A stretch of 64,000 nucleotides of DNA. Origin: Hevea brasiliensis (taxonomy: Eukaryota; Streptophyta; Magnoliopsida; Malpighiales; Euphorbiaceae). Below, piece after piece: positions 50,929 to 62,900 of the stretch (within the stretch, counting starts at the first letter, position 1; every line of letters starts with the position of its first letter). The notes under the pieces were generated by a model. It searched no databases and was not told where the DNA came from. It saw nothing but the letters and a program-made list of their open reading frames with translations. Both the position numbers and the translations under genes were made by a program. Location: assembly GCF_030052815.1 (NCBI RefSeq), contig NC_079510.1, positions 50,434,725-50,498,724 on the forward strand. The letters run 5' to 3'.

Positions 50929-53231
50929 AACCAATAAATAATCTGTTGTTTATCTTTGTTTTTAGTCATACCAAGTTTTATATGTATCAGAGTGTAAAGA
51001 TAGGTGAGAAATGTATAATCAATGATTCTCGAATGAATTTGTGCCATGGAGTAGGTGAAAATGGCCATCAAAGTCTTCCAAGAGTTGTATTATTTTTAAT
51101 TATTGCCTTGAACATTGCAAAGAAAATCGGTGTGGCATTAGTGATATACAAAGAGCCACGGCAGAGGGGGTGGATTGATAACGGAGTTGATTGAGTCTTT
51201 TGTTTGGATTATTTCAAGTTTTTCCCTTCAGTTTTGGTGGCTTTTAAAATTGTTTCTTCTGGGATATTTTCACCAGTAATTTTTGCTTGAATTTCCATAT
51301 AGCAGCCACCAATTATTCTGAGTACTGTATTGGTGGTGTGATTTTCCTGGATCAAGGAGTGAGCTTGTGGATGAATCCTTTATGCATGTTGAAACCTGTT
51401 GGCAGAGTAGTCGGGGACCTTTTCTGCCCCTCTGTATTTTGTGTTTTGTTTGGAAACTGTTTTTATATATAACTAAGTTACCAGGCATAGAGAACCAGTT
51501 TCTGAGTTTGTTCTTTTGTCTTTTTCCTGCATTTTCTTTTCTCAAAAGAATAAGTTGAATAGGAAAGTTCAGGGAGTTCTTTTTGTCCCTTCTGATATTG
51601 ACTGCCTCTCCATTATATTAATAGAATCCTCGATTGAATTTGGTTAATCCGAGAAATTGGTGCTTCCTGTTTCAGTATGCCTCCCCATTATTAATTATTT
51701 TTTATTATAACCAATTTTGATTGAGATTGAAACTCGAAACCTGGCATCGGTAGGATGACTTCAGTATCATGAAGCTAATTATAAATTCTTTTATGAAAAT
51801 TATTTTCTATGTCCAGAGCACTGCCCCTCTAATTAAATTTCATCCTGATGTCTCAGACATAAATGTGATACTATGAATTTTAATAAATAATATTTATGTG
51901 ATATTGAACTTTTTGAATTAATGAATATTCTCATCCTTATCATCAAAGCCAACATGGTAAATGATTTAAGGTCTTAGCTATGCATTGATGGGAATATTGA
52001 CTAATTATTTTGGATTTAGGGTTGAAAATTCTTTTCAAATAATTAGTTTTATACTTAATCCAAGATATAAGTAATTACTTTTTATAGAACAAATTGCTCT
52101 AAAAAATTTTTACTGAACAGAAATTTAACTAATTTTTTAAATGCTAAATGATTAAAAAAATCTAAATTTTTATATTTTTTTCAATTTTAGAAAAATATTT
52201 TAATTTTATTAATTTAATCTCAAACTTTCTTTAGTTTCAATTTTAGAAATTACTTTAATTAAATAATTTAATTAATAAAAATAATTAAAATATTTTATCG
52301 TTTTAATTTTTTTTATTATTTTAACCATTATTCTCAAATAAATCAAATAAAAATATTATTTTATTGAATCAAAAACAAATAGTGTTTTGGAAGTTATAAT
52401 TAGATTATTTTAATTATATTATTTATTAATATTTTATTTTTAAACATTTGAAATTTTTTTTATTTGTTAGGTTTTAAATTTAAGATAAAATGATGAGAGG
52501 ATATGAATTAAAAGTATAATAAAAAAAAGTTATGTAAATGAAAATATAATAAAATTAATAAAAAGTTATTAAAAGTATAATAAAAAGTATAATAAAATTA
52601 ATGAAAATATTAAAATTATTAAATAAATTGCTAAAATTTAATAGATTAACTAAATCCAATAATATATAAATGAAAATTTTTTAATAATTTATTGTTTGAT
52701 TGTTTTTAATTAAATTTATTATTAAAATGGAAAATAATATAAAAATTTATAATTAAATCAATAAAATTAATAAATTTAGTTAAAATTAATAATTGAAGTA
52801 AAGGTTTTAATTTTTTTTTATTTAGACTTGTTTAAATAAAATGTAATGCTTGATGTAAATAAAATTCCATCTTTAATGCATGACAATAATTAATTATTTT
52901 GAAGCAAAATTTATCCGATTAAATGTTCATGCTTCAAATCCTTTGGCCCGTTTGTGTATTTTTCATCTCCGTTTCCATTTGTACAAGTCATGGGCCGTAG
53001 CCCAGATTTTCTTCCACTGATGAAGTCGGCCTACAGATGCACAGATTCAAAATACCTAATTTAATTGACTTACGTGGTCAATGGCGTGATTCAAGCACTC
53101 TACTCCATCAAGTATAGCGATATCTGGATTTGTGGAATTGAGATGAGGAAGACCAACTTTACGCTGCCTTTTTGCATTGCTTTTATCTACCATTAATATA
53201 TTCTGATGATAAGATTTTAGGGAATTAATTA
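50929..53231. other. Intergenic, partly very AT-rich
   Basis: 50929-51660 is the 3' flank of the SRLK with moderate complexity. 52080-52870 is extremely AT-rich, with many TTAATTAAAT/AAAATTAAT permutations that look like decayed repeat. Small ORFs at 50946-51194 and 51287-51558 show nothing recognisable. Confidence 0.5.
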
Positions 53232-54354
53232 ATGGGTAGGGAGAGCGGAGCTGTGAATGTTTTGCTGTCCTTTGCTTTTGTTCTGTTTGTTTTCTTTAAA
53301 TTATTGTGTTGCAATTTATAATATAACTTCTTCTGCATCAGTATTGCAAGAACAAACAGTTACTTCACCTGGTCAAATTTTTGAGGTGGGATTCTTTAGT
53401 CCTAATAATTCCCAGAACCAATACGTGGGAATATGGAACAAGCATTTCTCTCCCCGTTGGGTTGTTTGGGTGGCCAACAGAGAGAAGCCAGTTTCAAACT
53501 CCTTGGCAAGTTTGAAATCCGGCAGCGATGGAAACCTGAGGCTTGTGGATGGGAAACAAGAAACTATCTGGTCAACCAGTATTACTCGCCCATCATCAAA
53601 TTCAAATGTGTCTTTGGGCTTACTTTCAGATAATGGAGTGTTCAGCTTGAAGGACAATGTAACAGGAGACATATTATGGGAGAGCTCTGATCATCCCATA
53701 ATATGTCTCTTGAATATATGTCTCCTGAATGTGCATTAGGCAGAATATTTACAGAGAAATCTAATGTCTTTAGCTTTGGAGTCCTATTATTAGAAATTGT
53801 TAGTGGCAAAAAGATAAGCATTTTCTATTTTGAAAAATACTATTTATGAAAGTGTCGCATTTGTATAATTTTTTTTTCTTTTTTGTTTATTTAATTATGA
53901 CAAATACTTAAAATCAAGATCTTACAATCACGTAAAGTATAAATGACTTTGATATCATTGAGTTCATTTATAGAATCTAATAATGTAAAAAAAAAAAAAG
54001 AAGAATGCTTGTATTAATATAATATTTTCAATAACCAATTTCAATTGCTGTAGGCATGGCAATCATTGTGTGAAAGCAGGGGTATAAGCATGATAGACGA
54101 AGCATTGGCCGAGTCATTTTCCTCATCAGAAGTGACTAGATGCGTAAATATTGGACTTCTTTGTGTTCAAGATCATGCTGCTGATAGGCCAACCATGCAT
54201 GCTATAGTTTCCATGTTAAGTGGTGAAGGAAATCTTCCCACCCAAAACAACCTACATTTACATCTCAAAGCATTTTGCAGTGCCAAGTTCAATTAGAAAA
54301 TCGTTGTGTATATTCCATAAATAAGGTCACTGAATCAATTGTTGAAGGGCGATA
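53232..54354 (+). pseudogene. SRLK remnant: lectin fused to kinase tail by deletion
   Basis: Starts MGR at 53232 but needs a frameshift to reach the good signal peptide read from 53257 (LLLFCLFSLNYCVAIYNITS). The B-lectin domain runs to [10 protein letters not shown] at about 53698. The sequence then jumps straight to [20 protein letters not shown] at about 53712, kinase subdomain VIII-IX of exon 6. The rest of exon 1, exons 2-5 and their introns (about 2.7 kb by comparison with 47220-50928) are deleted. The last exon (about 54056-54354) reads AWQSLCESRGISMIDEALAE and CVQDHAADRPTM, with a frameshift near 54240, and ends VEGR plus stop. The ATP-binding and catalytic loops are absent. Confidence 0.9.
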
Positions 54355-54899
54355 AATTTTTACAACCAAAAGCATGATTTGGGAATATGAAGTACATCAA
54401 TTAATTATTGTAAGTTCATATTTTCTTGGCCTATAAATGACTTATGTGGTGCTTTTGTCTATGTATTTGGTTTGCTTGTCCATGCATTGATCACTGCAAA
54501 TTTTATTGCAAACGATTTTTAAGATTGATAATTGGGTGAAAGGAGGGGCGTGCATGATTCTATTTGATTTAATTTAAAGTGATTTTTGAATTAAATTGAA
54601 AAATATTATGTTTTAAAATTAAACCAAATCATTTATGCATAAAATTTAAATTGAATCAAATTAAATTAAAATATTACGGATTGTTTAAGTTTTATTATGG
54701 TTCAAATTTAAGACATTATCATATGAAGCATAATATATATATACATATATCTTTCCTTCACTTACCAACCATTTAATTAAATTCAACAAATATATTATAT
54801 GAAAATTTCTTTAATTTATTTTTTGGACTGTCGACTTGTCAAAATGGTGATCTGATCCTCTTCTTTCTCTGAAGATCTTATATTTTATTCTAGGTAACC

Positions 54900-54902
<3 letters not shown>

Positions 54903-54975
<73 letters not shown>
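54903..54975. repeat. (AT)n microsatellite, about 73 bp
   Basis: Uninterrupted TA dinucleotides. The minus-strand IYIYIY reading frame over it is an artefact. Confidence 0.95.
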
Positions 54976-54978
<3 letters not shown>

Positions 54979-55591
54979 ATTTGAAAATTCTTTAAATATA
55001 TATGAACATGAATCCAACCCATTGTCAACGCTCATTCAACATTCCAGGTTTTGAAAATTCTTTAAAATCAATGCCTATACGCTAGCTTTTCTCAAAATTC
55101 CATGAAAAATTCTCTCATTTAAACCCGTTTTCCATTACTTTATAATAATGATAGATTAATTTCTTCTTCTTCTACGTATGCAATTGATCATTATTCAGAT
55201 CAAAGTCCCCATTATAAATGTTTTAGTCCCAAATTAAAAATATACAGAATAAAAAATTTTAATCATTAATTAATTAATTAATTAATATGAATTTCAATAA
55301 ATGAAATATGTGAAATTTTTATTAATTAATAATTTAAATTACACAATCATATGACTGTGTCTATATTTAACAGTTTCTTTATATGGAATTATCAAAGTGT
55401 ATTGGCAAGTTGATGAGCACAATAGTCAAGGAAGACTCCATTTAATATAAATCAGAAATTCTATGTATGGTTGGTGGGAAAAGATAATTATGAAAATTGA
55501 TTAATAAATAAAGAAAAATGTACATCACGACCAGGCAGTAGGAACTAATTTCTTTATAATAAAGACCTCATTTTTTTTTATAATAAATGCC

Positions 55592-55690
55592 TAATCCTTT
55601 TTTTTTTTTTTTTGAGTGATGGTGTGGCATTCTCTTTCTAACACAGGAGCCATGTTAATTGAGAGGGTAGCACATGCTAAGTACCTCTTC
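55592..55690 (-). ncRNA. Possible U6 snRNA-derived retropseudogene
   Basis: The minus strand carries AGAGAAGAGGTACTTAGCAT and then AATTAACATGGCTCCTGTG, resembling the U6 core (AGAGAAGATTAGCATGGCCC) twice. An A-run follows. Similarity is partial and judged by eye only. Confidence 0.22.
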
Positions 55691-55982
55691 TCTCTCTCTC
55701 TCTCTCTACATATACACACTAAAATTTACAACTACTCTTAGCTCTAATATTATTGAATTAAAATTCATTAATAGTATATAGTATGTGAATATATTCAATT
55801 TAAAATAAATATTTATATTAGTGTCTTAAATTATTTCAAAAAAATAAAATAAAAAATGAAAAATTTTTATTTATTTTTTAAATCTAAATATTATAATCTT
55901 TTAAAAATATATTTTTTTTATTAGTAGAATTGTTTTATATTCAAATTTTATAAAATAATTCTATCAACTTATGAGATATATA

Positions 55983-56480
55983 GTAGGGATGGCAACGGGT
56001 TGGATTTTTGCCGGTACTCGACTTGAATCTTAATAGAACTAGTTTAGATAGTATATAATCTAATTTGAGATAAATTTTGATTTAAAAAATAATGCTCGTA
56101 ATGGTTTTAAATTTTATGTGTTAGACATCCATTATCCAAGCTCATATATATAAATAATAAATTAAATATAAAATATATGTATTTATAATAGTATTTATAA
56201 ATTTTATATTTTTATTTTAAAAAAAATAGAATTTAATTATTATAGATTATTATATTCTTAAAATATAAATTATGAATAAAAAATATTTTTTACATAGATT
56301 ATTAATTAAAATACATAAAATTAAATGAGTTTTACATCTTTCTGGTAATAATAATAGAATCTGAGATGAATTCAGATAGTTAATAATAAATTTTAATAAG
56401 GTTTGGAATTGATTTAAGTGAATATAATCAAATTTGGATTCCAAAAAAGTGATTTTTGCGGTTTCCATTCCGATCCCTCT
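55983..56480. mobile_element. Probable hAT-like MITE, about 498 bp
   Basis: The ends GTAGGGATGG and CCGATCCCTCT are imperfect inverted repeats resembling the ends of the other MITEs here. The 8-bp flanks GATATATA match exactly (55975-55982 and 56481-56488). The flank is low-complexity, so chance cannot be excluded. There is no transposase. Confidence 0.6.
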
Positions 56481-56488
56481 GATATATA

Positions 56489-57179
56489 AACACAGTTAAT
56501 TGGTATATAAATTCTCAATTTTTATATTTTTATAAAAAAATTAATATGAATATGTTAATTTATTTAATTAAATGTGTAATTAATAATTATATAATATTTA
56601 TTTAAATATTTAAATTCTCATTAATTTAATTTTTTTTGAAAAATATTTTTTCAAAAGATTATTCCAAAATTTATTTGTTCATGAATAATTATATATAAAA
56701 TAATGAGTGAATAATGCATATCGTGATAAGAGTGTATTGTTAACATTTTTCTTGATAAGAATCATCATTTTGTGTTATTGTAAGTTATTTAACAATAATT
56801 GATAATTTCAATTTAAATAAAAAGTTTAATTTTTTGAAGAATTATTAATTTATCAAAAATAGAGATGCACCATTTTTTTTTTATATAAGCTACAAAGTTT
56901 TTTTTTAATTTAAATCTTTTTCATAATTTATTTTCTTTTAAAATTTACTAATAATAAGTATGAGAGAGAATATGTAATATAAATATAACAATAATTTTAA
57001 ATAAAATTGCCATATTTATTATACATAATTTATAAATAATTAATATTTAAAGGTATTTTAGTAACTTACATGTTTTAGCCCTAGTATGAGTTATATATAT
57101 ATATATATATATATATATTTCTTCCATTAAGTCCATGAAGTAAGTAATGCTAATTCTCTTTCCATATGCAACAACAAAA
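56489..57179. other. Very AT-rich spacer
   Basis: Long A/T runs and a (TA)n tract at 57091-57118. No gene is seen. Confidence 0.5.
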
Positions 57180-57413
57180 AATTTTTTGGCCTTTTTTTTT
57201 TTTTTAACATGCAATATGTTGCATTAAATAAGTTTATCGGGCAAAAACATCATAAACAGATTACAGAACGGTAAAGGCTCAAATAAATCCCAACAGTAAT
57301 TCCAACTCAAACTCATAGAACCTAATCCTAAGGAAACCACCACCAACCCTGCAAAACCATCGGAACTTACTATCCACAGGAACAAGAAAACTAACATGAC
57401 CACAGAGTAAATT
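57180..57413 (-). mobile_element. LINE-like 3' remnant with poly(A) tail, left piece
   Basis: On the minus strand the sequence ends TTTAATGCAACATATTGCAT and a long A-run (57193-57206 as T), as in the 3' UTR and tail of plant L1-type LINEs. The right-hand continuation is at 62598-62900, beyond the inserted solo LTR. No RT motif survives, so the class is uncertain. Confidence 0.42.
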
Positions 57414-57968
57414 TGTAACACCCCTTATCCGTCTACAGTGTAGCCGAACAAGGCATGTCATACTCGGTGCCGGAGCACCCTATCTTATTTTACTTTATTC
57501 CTTTTAATAATTTTATTCTTGTTATATTTTAATATCAATTATTTTTCTAAGGACAAACTAGCAGAATTTTCCCTGTTTCTATTACCATTTGGTGTATTTT
57601 ACTATTCACCTATTTGAAGTTTTAATAATATTTTATAATAAAAATGTCATCCATGCTCATCATAATCATTTCACATTCAACTCTTGCAACTCATTCCATG
57701 TTCAATTCATATATCAAAATTTTAAACTCTTCATTAATTACACAATATACAAACTAATTACATAAATTCACGAATTACATGATATATAAATTAATTACAA
57801 TTTTCTAATTTATATTATAACATAAGAAATATTTATAATATACAAAATACATAAAATGACTTATATGGGCCATATCTACATGCATTGCTGAGGAGGTGAC
57901 AACTTTGAATACTCTGCAGATCAGAACTCTAAAATCCCAGTCTAATATCTACTAGGCTTTATCTTTAG

Positions 57969-59538
57969 TAGGGGTGGCCACGGTCCGGTTTTGAACCAGA
58001 ACTGAATGGAAAACCAGTTCGGTCAAAACCGGACCAAAACCGAAACCGGCTTCAAATCGGACTGAAACCGTCCTTCTGCGGTTTGGTTCAGGTTTATATT
58101 TTTTAAGAACCGTGAACCAGCAGTTCCGAACCAGATTGAACCAACGATTTCAAACCGGATTAAACCGGCGATTTAAATATAAAAAAATTCAATAAATATG
58201 TTACGTCACTCCTAATTCATTTATATATATATATCATTAATTCTCTATACAATTATTCTCTGCATTTTATTCAATTCTTAATATTTTTTTAATTTTTCTC
58301 AAATTCTCTAAATAATTATTTTCTACACTCATTTTAATTTCCAATACTCTCTCAATTTTCCTACTTTATTATTTTGTATACTTACTGAAATTTTTAATAT
58401 TATCTCAATTACTATATTATTACTTTAAATCCTCAATAAAATTTTCAATACCCTCTATTTTAATTTTTTTTCTCTTTTATAATTTTTAATTATCAATTAT
58501 TATATAATTTTTAAAAAAAGGCAAGTAATAGAACTAGAAATTTTTATTCCTCTAAATCCTAAAGGGATATATAGGCAAAATTAAATTCATACACTTTTTG
58601 CTAATTTCTTTAAAAAAAATTAATTTCATATCTAGTTTTTTAATCAGGGTTAAGTCTTTATTTATTAAATTTTTCTTAAAGATAATTTTTTTTTCTTATT
58701 TTATTTTGATTGAAAGATTTCTAAGAAAAATTAAAATAATTTTATAAATATAACTTAAATTTTAAATCAATAAAATTTTTCTCTAATTTTTTTTATCTAA
58801 GCTACCCTCAAACCTAGGGGTGAGTAATCGGTTCAAACCGAACCGAACCGAATTAAATTATAAAAATCGAACCGTTAATTTTAGAAATCGAATCGAACCG
58901 AAATTGATGAAAAACCGAATCGAACCGAATCATTTTATTTCGGTCCGGTTCGATTTAAATCGATCGGTTTGATTTTTGATTGATTTTTTAATTTAGACTT
59001 GATTTTCAAGTTATTTGGTCTAATTTTAACTTTGGTTTGAACCTAATAACCATTAATCAATGAAATTAAACAATTAATATATATATAATTAAATATAATT
59101 CATAAATTTTCCATAAAAATAAATTAATTCAAAAATTGATTCGGTTCGATTTGACTATATAAATCACTATTCGGTTCGGTTTGGTTTAATTGATTTTTTT
59201 CTCTTCAAAACCGAACTAAAATAACCGAAATTTTTATAAATTAAAACTGAACCGAACCGATTAAATTTTAAAATCGAACCGATTGAACCAAATTGACTCG
59301 GTTCGGTTCGGTTTTTCGGTTTGAATTGAATTCTACTCAGCCCTACTTAAACCATCCCTAAACCGCTTCCAAACTATCCTCCAAACTGTTTTAACTAGGG
59401 CACAAACTGGAACTGGCGGTTCAAGAACCGTTTTCCAAACCGTCCCCTAGCGGTTTAGTTCAGGTTCATGATTTCATTGAACTTAAACCGGCGGTTCAGG
59501 AACCGTAACCGACGGTTCCTCAACCGTGGCCAACCCTA
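57969..59538. mobile_element. hAT-like non-autonomous transposon, 1570 bp
   Basis: The terminal inverted repeats begin TAGGGGTGGCCACGGT and, on the other strand, TAGGGTTGGCCACGGT. The 8-bp flanks ATCTTTAG (57961-57968) and ATCTTCAG (59539-59546) differ at one base. Subterminal DNA is full of AACCGG/CGGTT units in both orientations. No transposase is seen. A second MITE is nested at 58815-59345. Confidence 0.85.
58815..59345. mobile_element. hAT-like MITE nested in the previous one, 531 bp
   Basis: The ends TAGGGGTGAGTA and (reverse) TAGGGCTGAGTA form the inverted repeat. The 8-bp flanks CTCAAACC (58807-58814) and CTTAAACC (59346-59353) differ at one base. It is rich in AACCGAACCG / CGGTTCGGTT, like the element at 16216-16628, and non-coding. 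Confidence 0.85.
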
Positions 59539-60035
59539 ATCTTCAGTACCTGCGCGAGAAAACAAATCTATCGCACTAAACATTGCTGCTTAGTGGTGCG
59601 ATAATATAACAAAGAAAATAATATACAAAATACAGATAAAATAAAACATAGTTCATTGTAACATTTATTTAAATTATAATTTTATTGCTAATCTTTTGTA
59701 TCGTTTAATTCAATACTTTCTAGTTATCTTTGATTATTTCATAATAACTAAGGAGTTATTTCATAATAGATAAATTTTTAATATCAGTCCAGCTCATTTC
59801 AATTCTTTCTGCTAAATAACTAATCTAATTTATTTTAGGTCTTCTTACTCATTTATTTAATTTCTAATATTTTTAATTGCTAATATTCTTGACTTATTTC
59901 AATAAATTTCACTACCCAAGTAACCTATGACAGGCTGACTAAACTGGATAACGGGTCATTGGCACTGGACACTGCGGTGCCTCGGGCCATCATACCATAG
60001 AACGTGAAATGCGGAACGTCAACCATGTATGCAGT

Positions 60036-60150
60036 CAGTATGGCTAAAAAGCCATGATAACATATCAGTATGGCTAAAAGCCATGATAACATATAATCGG
60101 GTATAAAAGCCATGACTGCGGACATAAAGCCATGAGTATAGGTATAAAGT
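60036..60150. repeat. Tandem repeat, about 30-bp unit, in the large LTR
   Basis: Units at 60036-60065 and 60066-60094 share CAGTATGGCTAAAA and GCCATGATAACATAT. Two or three decayed units with AAAGCCATGA follow to about 60150. Confidence 0.8.
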
Positions 60151-62592
60151 CTTACGCAGTACTGCTAAAATAATACCCTATTGGCATGCCAATCTATCCA
60201 ATCTGACACATGTGTCTAGGCAATACATGGGCACGTAGATACCATTAAGTGTTATTATGTTTTATTATTTTATTATTTCATTATAAGCTCCAATAATAAT
60301 TTATAATATTTCAATTCTATTCCTAGCAGAAGTATAAATTTTTAAAATACAATTCTACATAATTTATGGATTCATTATTATTTATACATTCATTTGATCA
60401 TTTATATGATCACAATTTATATCAATTATCCTTCTATACTATTGTATTCAAAGTAAATTTCCTTTCTACAATAATGAGAACTAATGACTCATTCATACAT
60501 TAACATGATCCATTTATTCATTACGCTATTTATATAACTTATCATTTGTAATTTAAGTTTTGGTCATTTGCTTTAATATTATTGAGATTACTATTCACTT
60601 GACCATTTCCCTTCAAAGGTTGACTTTTTAATTCATAATAGATTTATTAAATCTAAGTTCACCAAGATACCACATTTTGTATTTTATTTTTATTGGCATT
60701 GATTGCCAAACTCAATTCCTAGCCTCCTAGGTTTTATTTCAAATTTTCAGAATTTGAAGTCCAAATTCACTGTTCCATTGGACCTGGCTATAGTAAAAAT
60801 TTGATAAAGCTTTCTGCATGAAAGTTGTTCCTTTATGTGTCTTATTTAATTCCTTTTTTGAATCACTCCGTTTGGAGTTTTGTAACTCAAGCTATAGCTA
60901 TTTTACTATAACTAGCCGGATTGACCTGTACCCAGAATTCTGGGCATAATTGGTTCTACCAGATTTGGTGTCCTGAATTTGGTGGACAATTCCATTAGGT
61001 TAAGTCTAGAATTTGAGTTTGTATTCTGTATGAAGGTTGTTCTAAATTGTCTAAGCTTTCTATTGATATAAAATTCAGGTCAATTGGACATTTCTACAGT
61101 GAGTTATGACCAGATGAATAAATACTATTTATTTGGTCACTTTTACCAGGTCCAGAATTGGTTGCCGGGATTTGGTTAATTTTTAGGTCATCCTAAGTTT
61201 ATTTTCTGAGCAAAGTTTCTTCATCAAAGTTGTGGCATTATGTGTCTAGTTTCATGTTCAATTGGCTTTGCACCAATTAAACCTACACAACTCAAGTTAT
61301 AGTTGCCTAAACCTGCTGGACTCACATCTAGCCCTGCAGGTCCTATGAGGCAGCACACCCAACCTCAAATCCAAAGCCACAATTCACTTCAATTCCTCAT
61401 CAACCATAACCAAATGATTACTAATTGACCATTAGGACTTCCATTCACTAACACATGAGCAAAACTTAAATTTTGGCCCAAACCCTAACTCCAAAATTCT
61501 AATTCATGGCATACACACACCAAACTCATACCCATCACTTTATCCATCATCTATACTTATCAATAACATAAATAACTACTTAATTTCAGTAAAAACCAAT
61601 AATTTTCAAACTTTCTCATGGCTGCCAACATTTAGAGATTCCATTTACTTATGGTTTTCTTTTGATTTCATGCAATTTCTACTTGATTTAGCATAATTAC
61701 AAAGATTAAAGAAGGAAGAAAACTTATTTTATGCACTAACCTTTTGATGAGCTAACTTGAGCTTGTAATTCTTCTCAATTTCTTCTTCAAATTGCTGCCT
61801 CAAGCTTGCTCTAGTGGTAAGGATTAATTTTAGAGAAGATAGGAAGGGGTTTTATGGTGTGAAATTAAGCAAATCAATGCTTGAAAAAGCAAAGCTATGG
61901 AGGATGGGAGAGAAGAATCGGCCAAGGCTAGCAAAATGAAGAAGATGGGCTGATTTTTGTGTTTTAAATTGCATTTTTATCCCTTTTTATTAGCTTGTCA
62001 TATGGTGATTGGGTGGAGCTTTTTTTTATTGCATCATGGTGATATCATAAGTCCCATTTACTTCATTTTCTTTTCTTTTCTCCTCTACTCATTTTCAATT
62101 TAATTTTCATCACTTTTTCTTCATATTTTATGTTATATAATTTATTTACTTAATTGGACAAATTGGTTAAAAATCATCTCTGAAGGCGAAATGACCAAAA
62201 TGCCCTCCGTTTGGCTTAAAGAGCAAAAACTATCTGTACCGATCTTAAAAATTCTCCTAACCTTTTCTTGGTATTCTAATACTATCTATGGCTCCGTAAC
62301 TCTTATCTGGCATTCCAAAAATTATTTCACAAGGTTCTCCTTGGGTTTAGGGCTACTAGCTGTTTTTACAGTAACTTCCAGTTAGGGTCACTCATCACCA
62401 AGGCACCGGCTCATTTAACTTCATTGTATTTTATTTCTAAAATTTTTCCTTAATTTTTCTTACACTTATTTGAATTATTTATGACTCCTCACTCTAGTCT
62501 AAATATAGTTTTAGACATTTTAGCTGTCCGGTCAGACATTGGTCATCGGAACAGTAGAACATACGAACTATCTAAAGTGAGAGTATTACAAG

Positions 62593-62900
62593 ATTCGCCG
62601 GTCACCTCAAAGCCAAAGTTGGATCAGCAACTGAGGGAGAAAGAATAGGATCATCACAGGCAAACAACCACCTCTGAAGTACTAGATCAAGCACACCCAG
62701 TCACCATTGGACCAAAACCACCCAATCCCTCCAATAGAAGCACTTCTAGAGGAGAAAGAGATGAAAAAGCAAAGAGTAAAGGCATTTCAATCTAATGTAG
62801 CCATGGGCCAACCATATGATGAGAAATCTGACCGACTTTGAAGGATACCATTACATATCTCTTCCTCTCGCAATAGACAAGCCGCCTGTAAGCTAGAAAA
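62593..62900 (-). mobile_element. LINE-like remnant, right piece
   Basis: The sequence is continuous with 57180-57413 when the solo LTR is removed; the AGATT/AAATT duplication marks the join. Read on the minus strand it is non-coding here, with composition like a LINE 3' region. The class is uncertain and the right boundary with the RTE sequence is approximate. Confidence 0.38.

Larger units (their letters stand above)
54355..55982. other. AT-rich spacer
   Basis: Contains an (AT)n array, short (CT)n at about 55689-55708, a U6-like patch (see separate entry) and no gene. Confidence 0.5.
57414..62592 (-). mobile_element. Large solo LTR of a Ty3-type element
   Basis: Plus-strand ends are TGTAACACCCC at 57414 and GAGTATTACA at 62592. 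On the minus strand this gives TGTAATACTC...GGGGTGTTACA, the normal orientation of long plant Ty3 LTRs. The flanks AAATT (57409-57413) and AGATT (62593-62597) are a 5-bp duplication with one mismatch. No gag, pol or primer site is present, so it is a solo LTR. It is about 5.18 kb, of which 1.58 kb is a later MITE insertion. It contains a tandem repeat at 60036-60150. Confidence 0.7.

Noticed and set aside
51715..51790. tRNA-like text (GAAACTCGAAACCTGG)
   Set aside because: No cloverleaf could be built around it; it looks like a common plant repeat.
54811..55035. ORF with an IYIYIY repeat
   Set aside because: Translation of the (AT)n microsatellite.
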